Of a DNA stretch of 64,000 bases, positions 1 to 6,901 are shown one piece after another (within the stretch, counting starts at the first letter, position 1; every line of letters begins with the position of its first letter). The position numbers and the translations under genes are program-made. The DNA is taken from positions 1,054,001-1,118,000 of the forward strand of contig CAWEGR010000005.1 in assembly GCA_963808775.1 (NCBI GenBank), in the 5' to 3' direction. The notes beneath the pieces were generated by a model. That model was not told the DNA's origin. It ran no database searches and worked only from the letters and a program-made list of their open reading frames with translations. The DNA is from JACVRW01 sp963808775 (GTDB lineage Bacteria > Actinomycetota > Thermoleophilia > Solirubrobacterales > Thermoleophilaceae).

Positions 1-36
1 ACGCTCGACCGGCGCACTGTAGGCCCTGAAACGCAG

Positions 37-60
37 AAAGCCCTGCCGTAGCAGGGCTTT
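37..60 (-). terminator. Rho-independent terminator after tRNA-Gly
   Basis: A perfect 10-bp inverted repeat (AAAGCCCTGC / GCAGGGCTTT) closes on a 4-base CGTA loop and ends in TTT on either strand. It lies a few bases past the 3' end of the minus-strand tRNA-Gly, so it most likely ends that transcript. It could also serve a plus-strand gene to the left of the window. Confidence 0.75.
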
Positions 61-67
61 CGTCGGA

Positions 68-141
68 AGCGGCTGATGGGATTCGAACCCACGACCTTCT
101 GCATGGCAAGCAGACGCTCTAGCCAACTGAGCTACAGCCGC
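68..141 (-). tRNA. tRNA-Gly (anticodon GCC)
   Basis: Read on the minus strand this folds as a complete cloverleaf: acceptor GCGGCTG pairs with CAGCCGC, the D-arm has TAGCTCAG...TTGG, the T-arm carries GTTCGAATC, and the anticodon stem TCTGC/GCAGA encloses loop TTGCCAT, giving anticodon GCC. The discriminator is U, as is usual for tRNA-Gly. CCA is not encoded. A TATACT -10 box lies 12 bases upstream and a terminator hairpin just downstream, so it is a single-gene transcription unit. Confidence 0.96.
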
Positions 142-152
142 GTGAGCCGGTC

Positions 153-158
153 AGTATA
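153..158 (-). promoter_or_regulatory. -10 element of tRNA-Gly
   Basis: TATACT on the minus strand ends 11 bases before the mature tRNA 5' end, inside the motif GGCTATACTG. The same GCTATACT word precedes tRNA-Val and infC in this window. No convincing -35 is visible. Confidence 0.6.
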
Positions 159-169
159 GCCCCGCCGAA

Positions 170-1363
170 TTACTCGTCCCCGGGCAGGAGCCAGGGCGCC
201 ATGTCCCGGCCGTGGCCGAGCAGGGCGGCCCTGGTGATCGCCTTCGTGCCGAAGCGCTCGCGCACCTCGTCGAGCGTCACGTCGAGCGCGGGGCCGGGCC
301 CGTCGACCGGCAGGACGAGCTGCTCGCCGCCCGTCCCCTCGATGTTCGACACCGCCACGCCGACGAGCGTGCAGCCCTCCTCCTCGATCGTCGGAAGTGC
401 CGACCCGAGCAGGGTGCGGGCCGCCCCGAGGATGATCGCGGTGTCGGCGGTGGCGTGGGGGAGGGTGTGCGCTCGCGTGGCGCGCGAGAAGTCCGCGAAG
501 CGCAGCCGCAGGTGGACGGTCCGGCCGGTCCGCGAACCGCTGCGCATCCGGCGCGTGACCTTGTCGACGAGCGCGGTGAGGACGGTGTCGAGGCGCTCCG
601 GATCGCGGCTCGAGCGGCCGAGGGCGCTCTGCGCCCCGACCGTCCGACGCCGCCGGCCCGAGCGCACCCGGCGCGTGTCGAGGTTGTGCGCGACGCCGTG
701 CACGAAGCGCCCGGCCGCCGGGCCGAGCAGCTCGAACAGCTCCGCCTTCGTGCGCTCCGCCGCCTGTCCCACCGTGGCGATGCCGCCCTCGTTCAGCTTC
801 GCCGTGGTCGCCGGGCCCACTCCCCAGACCTTCTCTACCGGCAGGGGGTGGAGAAAGGCGAGCTCGGCGCCATGCTCGACCACCTTGAGGCCGTCCGGCT
901 TCGCCGCCCCGCTCGCGATCTTGGCCACGAGCTTGCTGGATGCCACGCCGACGGTCACGGGCAGCCCGACCTGCTCGCGCATCTCCCGCCTGAGCCGCGC
1001 GGCGATCTCGCGCGGGGATCCGCGGATGCGCTCGAGCCCCGTCACGTCGAGGAAGGCCTCCTCCATCGAGATCCCCTCGACCGTCGGCGCGGACTCGCGG
1101 AACAGCTCGAACACCTGCTTGCTCGCCTCCACGTAGGCGGGCCAGTCGGGATCGACCACGATCGCGTGGGGGCACAGGCGGCGCGCCTCCCGGCCGCCCA
1201 TCGCGCCGCGAACCCCGTACGCGCGCGCCTCGTAGCTCGCGGCCATCACAACCCCGCCGCCCACGATCACGGGCTTGCCGCGCAGCGCCGGGTCGTCGCG
1301 CTGGTGCACGGACGCGTAGAAGGCATCCACGTCCGCATGGAGGATCGATCTGGCCTTTGGCAC
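170..1363 (-). CDS. dinB: DNA polymerase IV (Y-family translesion polymerase)
   Basis: Error-prone Y-family polymerase that copies across damaged template bases. The 397-aa product opens with the palm motif HADVDAFYASV (catalytic D11), followed by SYEARAYGVRGAM and the second acidic motif SMEEAFLDV (E101-E102, where D-E is commoner). A helix-hairpin-helix region (VWGVGPATTAKL) and a C-terminal QLVLPV stretch resembling a beta-clamp-binding motif follow. The frame stays open upstream to 1489, but homology begins at the GTG at 1363, directly after a perfect SOS box, and a longer start would run into the upstream ATPase gene. Expression is therefore very likely LexA-controlled. The identity is secure; the exact start is probable. 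Confidence 0.93.
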   Translation of the reverse strand: MPKARSILHADVDAFYASVHQRDDPALRGKPVIVGGGVVMAASYEARAYGVRGAMGGREARRLCPHAIVVDPDWPAYVEASKQVFELFRESAPTVEGISMEEAFLDVTGLERIRGSPREIAARLRREMREQVGLPVTVGVASSKLVAKIASGAAKPDGLKVVEHGAELAFLHPLPVEKVWGVGPATTAKLNEGGIATVGQAAERTKAELFELLGPAAGRFVHGVAHNLDTRRVRSGRRRRTVGAQSALGRSSRDPERLDTVLTALVDKVTRRMRSGSRTGRTVHLRLRFADFSRATRAHTLPHATADTAIILGAARTLLGSALPTIEEEGCTLVGVAVSNIEGTGGEQLVLPVDGPGPALDVTLDEVRERFGTKAITRAALLGHGRDMAPWLLPGDE

Positions 1364-1376
1364 GAACGTATGTTCG
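1363..1376. promoter_or_regulatory. LexA/SOS box before dinB
   Basis: CGAACGTATGTTCG matches the Gram-positive SOS (Cheo) consensus CGAACRNRYGTTCG at every specified position. Its last base is the G of the proposed GTG start of dinB, so bound LexA would cover the start of the gene. It also lies just downstream of the stop of the upstream ATPase gene, so it can separate damage-induced dinB from read-through. Confidence 0.85.
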
Positions 1377-1410
1377 CAAGAGTGCGCGGACGTGACGGCG
1401 CGAGCCGGGC

Positions 1411-1812
1411 TCAGACGAGGTCGGCCTCGTCGAGCTCGAGCTCGAACCAGGCCAGGCTTCCGCCGTCGTCGGTCTCCCGCTGGCCCCACTGGCTCGCGAG
1501 CCGGTCGACCAGCAGCAGGCCAAAGCCGCCCACGTCATCGATCCGATCCTGGGGGAGGCGGCCGTTCGAGCCGGGATCGAAGACCTCGACACGCACCTTC
1601 TCGGGCGACGACGCCACTCTCACCTGCACCGTCTCGTGGGGGCCGGCGCCACCGTTCTGGATCGCGTTCGTGACGAGCTCGGACAGCAGCAGGGCGAGCC
1701 GGTGGCGAACCGCGTGGGGCAGATCGGCCTCGACGGAGAGCACCGAACGGCGCGCGAGACCCGCGGCGCGACGGCCACCGGGAACCCAGAAGGAGACGGT
1801 CTTGACGTCCAT
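1411..1812 (-). CDS. Anti-sigma-factor-type ATP-binding protein (HATPase, RsbW-like)
   Basis: A single GHKL ATPase domain of about 133 aa. The N box appears as LLLSELVTNAIQNG, with the Asn that binds Mg-ATP, then VEVFDPGSNG (G1-like) and VGGFGLLLVDRLASQWG (G2-like). Stand-alone domains of this kind are usually RsbW/SpoIIAB-type serine kinases or anti-sigma factors in actinobacteria; no sigma factor or antagonist gene is adjacent, so the partner is unknown. The ATG at 1812 is chosen because the domain starts within a few residues; a GTG at 1899 would add 29 residues without recognisable homology. The gene ends 35 bases before the dinB SOS box. Confidence 0.75.
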   Translation of the reverse strand: MDVKTVSFWVPGGRRAAGLARRSVLSVEADLPHAVRHRLALLLSELVTNAIQNGGAGPHETVQVRVASSPEKVRVEVFDPGSNGRLPQDRIDDVGGFGLLLVDRLASQWGQRETDDGGSLAWFELELDEADLV

Positions 1813-1926
1813 GGCCAGCGAGTGGGACGAGAGCGCCCCGCACACAGGTTCCCACGTCTCGGCGCCGCCGTCCGATCCTGCCACCGAGGGTGCATCCACG
1901 CGGCCGATCCGGCCGCCCCGCGCCGC

Positions 1927-1932
1927 TACGCT
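1927..1932 (+). promoter_or_regulatory. -10 element of tRNA-Cys
   Basis: TACGCT (a TANNNT-type -10) lies 12 bases before the tRNA-Cys 5' end, the same spacing as for the tRNA-Gly and tRNA-Val boxes. Confidence 0.45.
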
Positions 1933-1944
1933 AGGCCGGCCCTC

Positions 1945-2015
1945 GGCGCCGTGGCGGAGTGGCTACGCAGCGGCCTGCAAAGCCGTGTACACCGGTTCGA
2001 TTCCGGTCGGCGCCT
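1945..2015 (+). tRNA. tRNA-Cys (anticodon GCA)
   Basis: A full cloverleaf: acceptor GGCGCCG pairs with CGGCGCC, discriminator U, anticodon loop CTGCAAA with anticodon GCA, T-arm CCGGTTCGATTCCGG. CCA is not encoded. The last 26 bases recur exactly at 5957-5982, which marks this gene as the attachment site of the element that follows. Confidence 0.96.
1990..2015 (+). repeat. Left attachment-site repeat (3' end of tRNA-Cys)
   Basis: Twenty-six bases beginning CACCGGTTCGATTCC and ending CGGCGCCT comprise the T-arm, the 3' acceptor strand and the discriminator of tRNA-Cys. They are identical to 5957-5982. A direct repeat of a tRNA 3' end in the same orientation is the usual footprint of tyrosine-recombinase integration. 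Confidence 0.8.
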
Positions 2016-2119
2016 CTACTGGGTTGAGGGTTCAAACCGCGACCCTGGAACGTCTATTCGGTGGGACGCCGACAGAGCCTGCGCGGTGCGAGTGAGCGAG
2101 GGCCTACTCCGAGCGTGTT

Positions 2120-3130
2120 AGGGCGTCGGCTAGATCGAGTGAATTGCTGTATAAATAGAAGAAAATAAAAGGGAAAGAAAGAGATAGAAAAAGAATAGAA
2201 AAAGAGGGGGTAAAGGGACTGCGAGGGGAAGAACGGCAACGCAGAGCAGCGAGAACGTAGTCTAGAGTGGATTGGGGAAGGTTGGATAGGTAGGGCGGAG
2301 CGGTGAGAATCTGAAGAAAGAAGAGGAGAAAAGAAAGAGAATAGAGACGATAAAAGTTAGAAAGAGGGTTAAGATAAGAAGATAGGAAAAGAAGAGGGAA
2401 GAAGAAGAGAGAATAGGAGAGGGTGTAAGATATGTGAGAGGAATCTGCTAGGTCGATGAGGACGAAGGCTGCCGCCAAGACGAGGCGCCACGCCCAGAAC
2501 GAGCGTCGCGAGCGACGAACGGAAGCCGTAGGCGAGAAGTCTGCGAGCTTCGAGTAGAACTACGCAAGAAGAAGAGCGGCAGAGACTTGGATAAGAGAGG
2601 AGGTGAAAAACGAGAGCGCATTTATCAGCTAGAACTAATAGAGCAATACAACGACGAGTTGAGCTAAAAGAGAAAATGCGGCTGAGAGAGAAAAGTCAGT
2701 GAACGAGAAAAGAAGTAGATACTGCGAAGGGCCGCTTAGGATTATGTGAGGATCTACAAGAACTGCTAAAGAGATAGATAGGGTGTAGGGATTAGGGAGA
2801 TCTGGAGGAAGAAGAAGGTGACATCTGGATAGATCTGAGAGTTGAATTGATGAGAGATGAAGAAGGGGTAGATTGTTATATGGCGTTGGAAGATTCTACA
2901 AGGAAGAAAGACGCTTTGAGTCGTAGGATAGAGTAGCTCAATGAGATGTTAGCATAATTAGTGGTAATGGCTAAACTGATAAGATGTTAGAGATAGATTG
3001 CTAGGTGTAGATAAAGATATGGGGATACTGGATAGTAGCAGTGTGAAGATATGATAAGAGTGAAAAGAAGACGAGGTGATCAATGTTCAGAGATAGCAGG
3101 GTGGAGATATCTTGCTGAGATTGTATTTCT
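2120..3130. other. Purine-biased, AT-rich tract without a recognisable gene
   Basis: The plus strand is dominated by A and G, with words such as GAAAGAAAGAGATAG and AGAAGAGGGAAGAAG, and is much poorer in GC than the rest of the window. Stops (TAG, TGA, TAA) occur in every plus-strand frame; the minus-strand open stretch (2104-2478) is only a Phe/Ser/Leu-rich mirror of the bias. From 2661 to 2957 one plus frame translates into coiled-coil-like text (for example GRLGLCEDLQELLKR) broken by stops. A 35-codon ORF at 3051-3158 ends in a hydrophobic segment (YLAEIVFLALTAVALC). It may be a decayed foreign gene or poor-quality sequence. Confidence 0.6.
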
Positions 3131-3288
3131 TGCGCTCACTGCTGTAGCGCTGTGCTAACTCCCGCCTTGATCTCTGCGGGAACCGTAACTACGGCTGGCG
3201 AAGCCGACCCCTCCTCTGCAGCGGAGAGATCTGAGCGCGCGGGCTGTGCGTGGCCTTCCGCCTCTGCCATCAACGGTCTGTTTGCATC

Positions 3289-3340
3289 GGTAAAGGAAGT
3301 TTCTACGATGTAGAGAGGTAAAGGAATGTTTCTGCGACGT
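3289..3340 (+). repeat. Imperfect direct repeat, iteron-like
   Basis: Two copies, GGTAAAGGAAGTTTCTACG at 3289 and GGTAAAGGAATGTTTCTGCG at 3317, match at about 20 of 24 positions with a 28-bp period. They sit in the gene-free stretch 3159-3443 of the tRNA-Cys element. Short spaced direct repeats beside a Rep gene can be initiator-binding iterons or recombinase arm sites, but neither role is shown. Confidence 0.45.
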
Positions 3341-3443
3341 GGGGTGCGCGAGCGTGCGGGAATGTCCCCCGAGTACCGGGTCCGACCCGCTCCGCCACGG
3401 CTCTTCGTAGTCAAGCTGGTTCGCCAGCGTGCGCGACGCCCAG

Positions 3444-4811
3444 TTACTCGTGTCGTCGTGCCGTTTCGACCTGTCGTGCGAAGCGGGGATCGAGCGAGCG
3501 ACGCCCACGTTCGATGAGGCGCCCGCTCGTGTTGACCAGCGACACGACGAGCACCGTCGTCACGACTGCACCGATGAAGAGGCTCAGCTCGGATCCTGTG
3601 CCCGCAGCGTTTGCGACGAGCCCCACGACGACCCCGGCGAGAGCTGCGTTGATCACCGCGACGAGCGTGGAAGTCTGGCCGATCAGGTGGAAGAACCGGC
3701 CCCCCATGCCAGGGCCATACGTCTCGTGCAGACCTTGCTCGTCGTCGTGGTGGCCCGTCACGAAGTACGGCTCGAGCCCCGGCGCGATCTCGAGATAGGC
3801 GTGACGGAGGCGATTCATGCCGGACAGGAGCCAGAAGTCCTCGATCCGGGCTTCGATAAGGCGGATGTATGTCGCCACCCCGACGAAGAGAGCGACCGGC
3901 AGAACGAGGAGTGCAAACGCGGTGAAACCGTCGCCGAACTCGGCCGCCCGAGCGACCAGGGCCAACGCAACGACGGTCGCGGACACGACCGTCAGAAAGA
4001 TGGCGGCCCGACTGAAGACCCCGCGGTAGGTGACGTCCCTCGCAGCGAGCAGGCTCCAATGCTCGGTCGCGAGGATCTGGGCACGCACGCTCTGGGGCAC
4101 GTCGGCGCGCGGAGAGGACGGTGGCTCCTGCTGTTCGTGCATGCGTCCGGCTTCCGCCGATCGGGCGAAGCGAGGTTCGAGCCTGCGACGCCCGCGCGCA
4201 ATGATGCGCCTGTCGGCGTGCACAAGCAGCGCGACGACCACTGAAGTCACCACTGCGCCGACGAGCAGGCTCAGCTCGGATCCTGCGCCCGCGACCTTTG
4301 CGACGAGGCCCCCATCGACCCCGGCGAGAGCTGCGTTGATCACCGCGACGACCGTCGACGTGCTGGCAATCAGGCGGAGAACTCGGTTCTCCGTGCCTGG
4401 GCCGTACGTCTCGGACAGGCCTCGCTCGTCGTCGTGGTGGCCCGTCACGAAGTACGGCTCGAGCTCCGGCGCGATATCGAGATAGGCGTGACGGAGACGA
4501 TTCATGCCGGACAGGAGCCAGAAGTCCTCGATCCGGGCGTCGACGAGGCGGATGTATGTCCCCACCCCGACGAAGAGAGCGACCGGCAGAACGAGGAGTG
4601 CGAACACGTAGAAACGGTCGCCGAACTCGGTCGCCTCGGCAGCAAGGGCCAACGCAACAACGGTCGCGGACACGACAGTCAGGAAGATGGTGGCCCGGCT
4701 GTAGATCGCGCCGTATGTGATGCCCCTCGTCGCGAGCAGGCTCCAATGCTCGGTCGCGAGGATCTGTACGCGCACGGCCTCAGACGCGTCGAGGTGCGGG
4801 TCGGTGGGCAT
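3444..4811 (-). CDS. Tandemly duplicated membrane protein of unknown function
   Basis: A 455-aa protein built from two copies of one unit: residues about 12-226 and 241-455. Each copy starts with RVQILATEHWSLLA or RAQILATEHWSLLA. Each has two hydrophobic helices (TIFLTVVSATVVALALAA and FALLVLPVALFVGV), a conserved central stretch (EDFWLLSGMNRLRHAYL, EPYFVTGHHDDE) and two further hydrophobic segments, followed by an Arg-rich tail. The DNA is duplicated with a 687-bp (229-codon) in-frame period and is more than nine-tenths identical over long parts, so the duplication is recent. Single-unit versions look like a hypothetical family I associate with actinobacteria. No function is known; it is the element's only intact protein gene. 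Confidence 0.8.
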   Translation of the reverse strand: MPTDPHLDASEAVRVQILATEHWSLLATRGITYGAIYSRATIFLTVVSATVVALALAAEATEFGDRFYVFALLVLPVALFVGVGTYIRLVDARIEDFWLLSGMNRLRHAYLDIAPELEPYFVTGHHDDERGLSETYGPGTENRVLRLIASTSTVVAVINAALAGVDGGLVAKVAGAGSELSLLVGAVVTSVVVALLVHADRRIIARGRRRLEPRFARSAEAGRMHEQQEPPSSPRADVPQSVRAQILATEHWSLLAARDVTYRGVFSRAAIFLTVVSATVVALALVARAAEFGDGFTAFALLVLPVALFVGVATYIRLIEARIEDFWLLSGMNRLRHAYLEIAPGLEPYFVTGHHDDEQGLHETYGPGMGGRFFHLIGQTSTLVAVINAALAGVVVGLVANAAGTGSELSLFIGAVVTTVLVVSLVNTSGRLIERGRRSLDPRFARQVETARRHE

Positions 4812-5029
4812 CGCGCCTCCTCCATTTCGAGGGCCGAGCCGTCACCGAACCCGGTTCGCGAGATCGTACGCCCGAACGCCCGCCTCGATGATGTCCGTCT
4901 CTGGGACGTAAGGCGAGAGAGAGAACTGCTCCATGCCCGAGTGTTCTGTCCCTCGAAGGCCAGTCCGCGCTTACGAGCGCACCCCGGGCGGCTCGCCGAC
5001 CGAGAATCTGGGCAAGGTGGCGCGGGGAG

Positions 5030-5870
5030 GGTAGGAAGGCGTCGACCGAAAGGTCGAGCGTTCCAGCCACGGCTTGCGTGCGCGATTTGGCGAGCTTCTT
5101 CGAGTGATGTCCTTGCGGCGCGCGCGATGAACCAGACGAACCGGCGAAAGCGAAGCTCGCGCATCGTGACACCGCTGCGTTGGGTGAGGTCTGTCGAGAC
5201 GTGGATGATCGAGCGCGGCATGTCGGGCGCCATCACTGACTCGTGTAGCGACTCCTTGCCCTTCTTGCCCGTTACGAAGTACGCGGACAGGTACGCCGCA
5301 GCCGCCTTGGACGAGAGCTTGCGCAGGCGGCGCTCTGTGAACCCGAAGCGGTATTGCGCCGCGAACCGCTCCAAGTAGCCCGCGTACAGGTGCGCGGCGT
5401 GGCGTTCGGCCGGTGTGGCGTAGCCCAGGACCGGGTGGACGTGAAGCACACCGCGCCGCTGGCGCTCGAATGCGCGAACCAGCAGCGTGGAGCGGACGCC
5501 GTGGCGACGGACGGCTTGGTATGCGCGCCGATGCAAGCGCCGCCAGCGATCCGAGGCAGATTGGTTCCACTCGCGGGCAGCTACAGGATCGCACGCGGCA
5601 GCCGAGAGAGCCACTGTGCCGATGTTCGCCTAGCGGCTGGCAGTGCTCCTCGTCCCAGGGGAGCTGGTCGGCACCGGGTGCCGTGACCGCGAGCAGGACG
5701 ACGAACTCTCCCTCGTACGCGGCAAGGTTCTCGAACAGCTTTCGCCGCTGGTCGCAGGCCCAGAGCGGCGCATAGCCCGGGACACCTACGGCGCCGGCAT
5801 ACGGCGGCACGCCCGTACGTGAGCCTCGCGCAGTGGGTGCATCGCCCGGTTGGCGGGCGCCGCCCGTCAC
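5030..5870 (-). CDS. RepSA-like replication initiator, frameshifted
   Basis: The N-terminal part reads in one frame from a GTG at 5870 or 5810 (VTAPGADQLPWDEEHC, HSGSLGCRV). It continues in the next frame from about 5590 (DPVAAREWNQSA, then WRRLHRRAY). The HVH motif of HUH-type rolling-circle initiators is at 5435-5443 in GVLHVHPVLGYATPAER, followed by GFTERRLRKLSSKAAAAYLSAY and SIIHVSTDLTQRSGVTMREL. I recognise this order from initiator-like proteins of actinobacterial plasmids and integrative elements, including Thermoleophilia. One base is gained or lost near 5590. The C-terminus is uncertain: the frame runs on to 4679 only as low-complexity Arg/Ser text overlapping the next gene, so 5030 is an estimate. 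Confidence 0.65.
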
Positions 5871-5956
5871 ACGTCGGTCGTCGCAGCACCGCCCGCCTCG
5901 CGGAAATGCTCCGCGTAGAGGCGGACTTTCGGCTCTAGGGACCGAAAGAGGTCTTC

Positions 5957-5982
5957 CACCGGTTCGATTCCGGTCGGCGCCT
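5957..5982 (+). repeat. Right attachment-site repeat (partial tRNA-Cys copy)
   Basis: An exact copy of the last 26 bases of tRNA-Cys (1990-2015), in the same orientation. The sequence just upstream cannot form the remaining tRNA arms, so it is a 3'-end fragment and not a second tRNA gene. Confidence 0.8.
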
Positions 5983-6079
5983 TCGCTCTGGGAGCCCGCG
6001 CGGAACGCCACCCCGGCGGTCTATCGAAGCGAGCACGCGGGTTGCCCCGCTGCCCCGTGCGGCAGATACTGGGCGGGCG

Positions 6080-6484
6080 ATGTCGCGGGAGCACGTTGAG
6101 GTCTTGCGCAGGTCCTTTGAGGCGATGAACTCGGGGGGAGTCGAGGCCCTGTTGGAGTTCTGCCCTGACGATGTGGTCTGGTACCCGTTCCCGGATGCGC
6201 CCGAGAGCGCCGACGGGTTCCACGGCCACGACGGCATCCGCAAGGTGATGGGCGGCTGGACCGACAGCTTCGACGATTTCGCATTCGTCGCCGCCGAGAT
6301 CCGCGACTGCGGCGACAAGGTCGTGTCGCTCGGCGAGATCTCGGGGACTATTCGCGGCTCTGGCGCGCCGGTGCGGCAACCGATGGGGGCCGTCACGTGG
6401 GATTTCCGCGACGGCAAGGTCGGCGCGTCCCGCTTCTTTCACTCCTGGGACGAAGCCCTCGAAGCCGTGGGCCTGTCGGAGTAG
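6080..6484 (+). CDS. SnoaL-like (NTF2-fold) small protein
   Basis: A 134-aa cystatin/NTF2-like barrel protein with the N-terminus SREHVEVLRRSFEAMNSG, a central VVWYPFPDAPESADGFHGHDG segment and the family's C-terminal ending EALEAVGLSE. This family includes small-molecule isomerases, hydratases and ligand-binding proteins; no substrate can be read from the sequence. It lies just outside the right end of the tRNA-Cys element and belongs to the same family as the cluster at 59.2-63.0 kb. The start is the ATG at 6080. Confidence 0.85.
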   Translation: MSREHVEVLRRSFEAMNSGGVEALLEFCPDDVVWYPFPDAPESADGFHGHDGIRKVMGGWTDSFDDFAFVAAEIRDCGDKVVSLGEISGTIRGSGAPVRQPMGAVTWDFRDGKVGASRFFHSWDEALEAVGLSE

Positions 6485-6532
6485 GCCCTCGGTCATCGTC
6501 CGAGTCCCCGCCGAGCTCAGTCGCTCCGCGCG

Positions 6533-6901
6533 TCAAACCTCGTCGTGCATGCCCACGGCGTCCTCGAGCTCCTCGGCGCCGTCATCCGGCTGTTCGCGAC
6601 GCTCGGCGAGCATGGCCTCTGCAAGCCGGTCGAGCTTGAGTTGGATGGCGTGCTCGGATCGACGCTCCGCGTTCTTCAGCAGCGCCACGAGCAGCAGGGT
6701 GACCGCGGCCATGGCATCGGCGACCACGTGGTGCAGGGCGTCGCTCGCCACCAGTGCGTACGAGGCTGCCCAGGCAGCCACCAACAGTCCACAGACCGCA
6801 AAGAACGTCGGGCTGCTCGAAAAGTTCGAGGCCGCCTCTGCGGCACGGTCGAACAGCGTCCGCCCTTCGCTGCCTCGTTCGGTTGGGTGCTTCACGGACA
6901 C
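6533..6901 (-). CDS. Low-affinity iron permease-like membrane protein
   Basis: A 122-aa protein with FDRAAEAASNFSSSPTFFAV, two membrane segments (FFAVCGLLVAAWAASYAL and VADAMAAVTLLLVALL) and the conserved tail LKNAERRSEHAIQLKLDRLAEAM. The pattern matches the PF04120 'low affinity iron permease' family; the transport role of bacterial members is not well established. The GTG at 6901 is preferred because GGAGGGG lies 12 bases upstream; the frame extends to a TTG at 6994 without homology. It converges with the SnoaL gene on its downstream side. Confidence 0.72.
   Translation of the reverse strand: MSVKHPTERGSEGRTLFDRAAEAASNFSSSPTFFAVCGLLVAAWAASYALVASDALHHVVADAMAAVTLLLVALLKNAERRSEHAIQLKLDRLAEAMLAERREQPDDGAEELEDAVGMHDEV

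Larger units (their letters stand above)
2016..5982. mobile_element. Probable small integrative element at tRNA-Cys
   Basis: About 4 kb between two identical 26-bp copies of the tRNA-Cys 3' end. Inside are a RepSA-like rolling-circle initiator gene (frameshifted), a tandemly duplicated membrane protein, an iteron-like repeat and an AT-rich purine-biased kilobase. All recognised genes read on the minus strand. No integrase or excisionase can be recognised; it may be lost, or hidden in the unreadable 2.1-3.1 kb part. The best reading is an integrated plasmid-like or AICE-like element, possibly defective. What supports this is the exact repeat, the position at a tRNA 3' end, the change in base composition and the replication gene. 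The mechanism is inferred. Confidence 0.7.

Noticed and set aside
2104..2478. A 124-codon minus-strand ORF rich in Phe, Ser and Leu that looks like a membrane protein.
   Set aside because: It is the complement of a purine tract, which always yields Phe/Ser/Leu text; no ribosome-binding site or conserved pattern.
2147..2665. Use of an amber-recoded genetic code as an established conclusion.
   Set aside because: TAA and TGA also interrupt the continuation, and purine bias alone makes T-initial codons stops. Kept only as a low-score hypothesis.
4679..5030. C-terminal extension of the Rep frame down to 4679.
   Set aside because: Low-complexity Arg/Ser/Pro text overlapping the start of the duplicated membrane gene; no Rep-family motif.
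5910..5985. A second tRNA-Cys at the right repeat.
   Set aside because: Only the T-arm and 3' acceptor strand are present; upstream bases form no acceptor, D-arm or anticodon arm.
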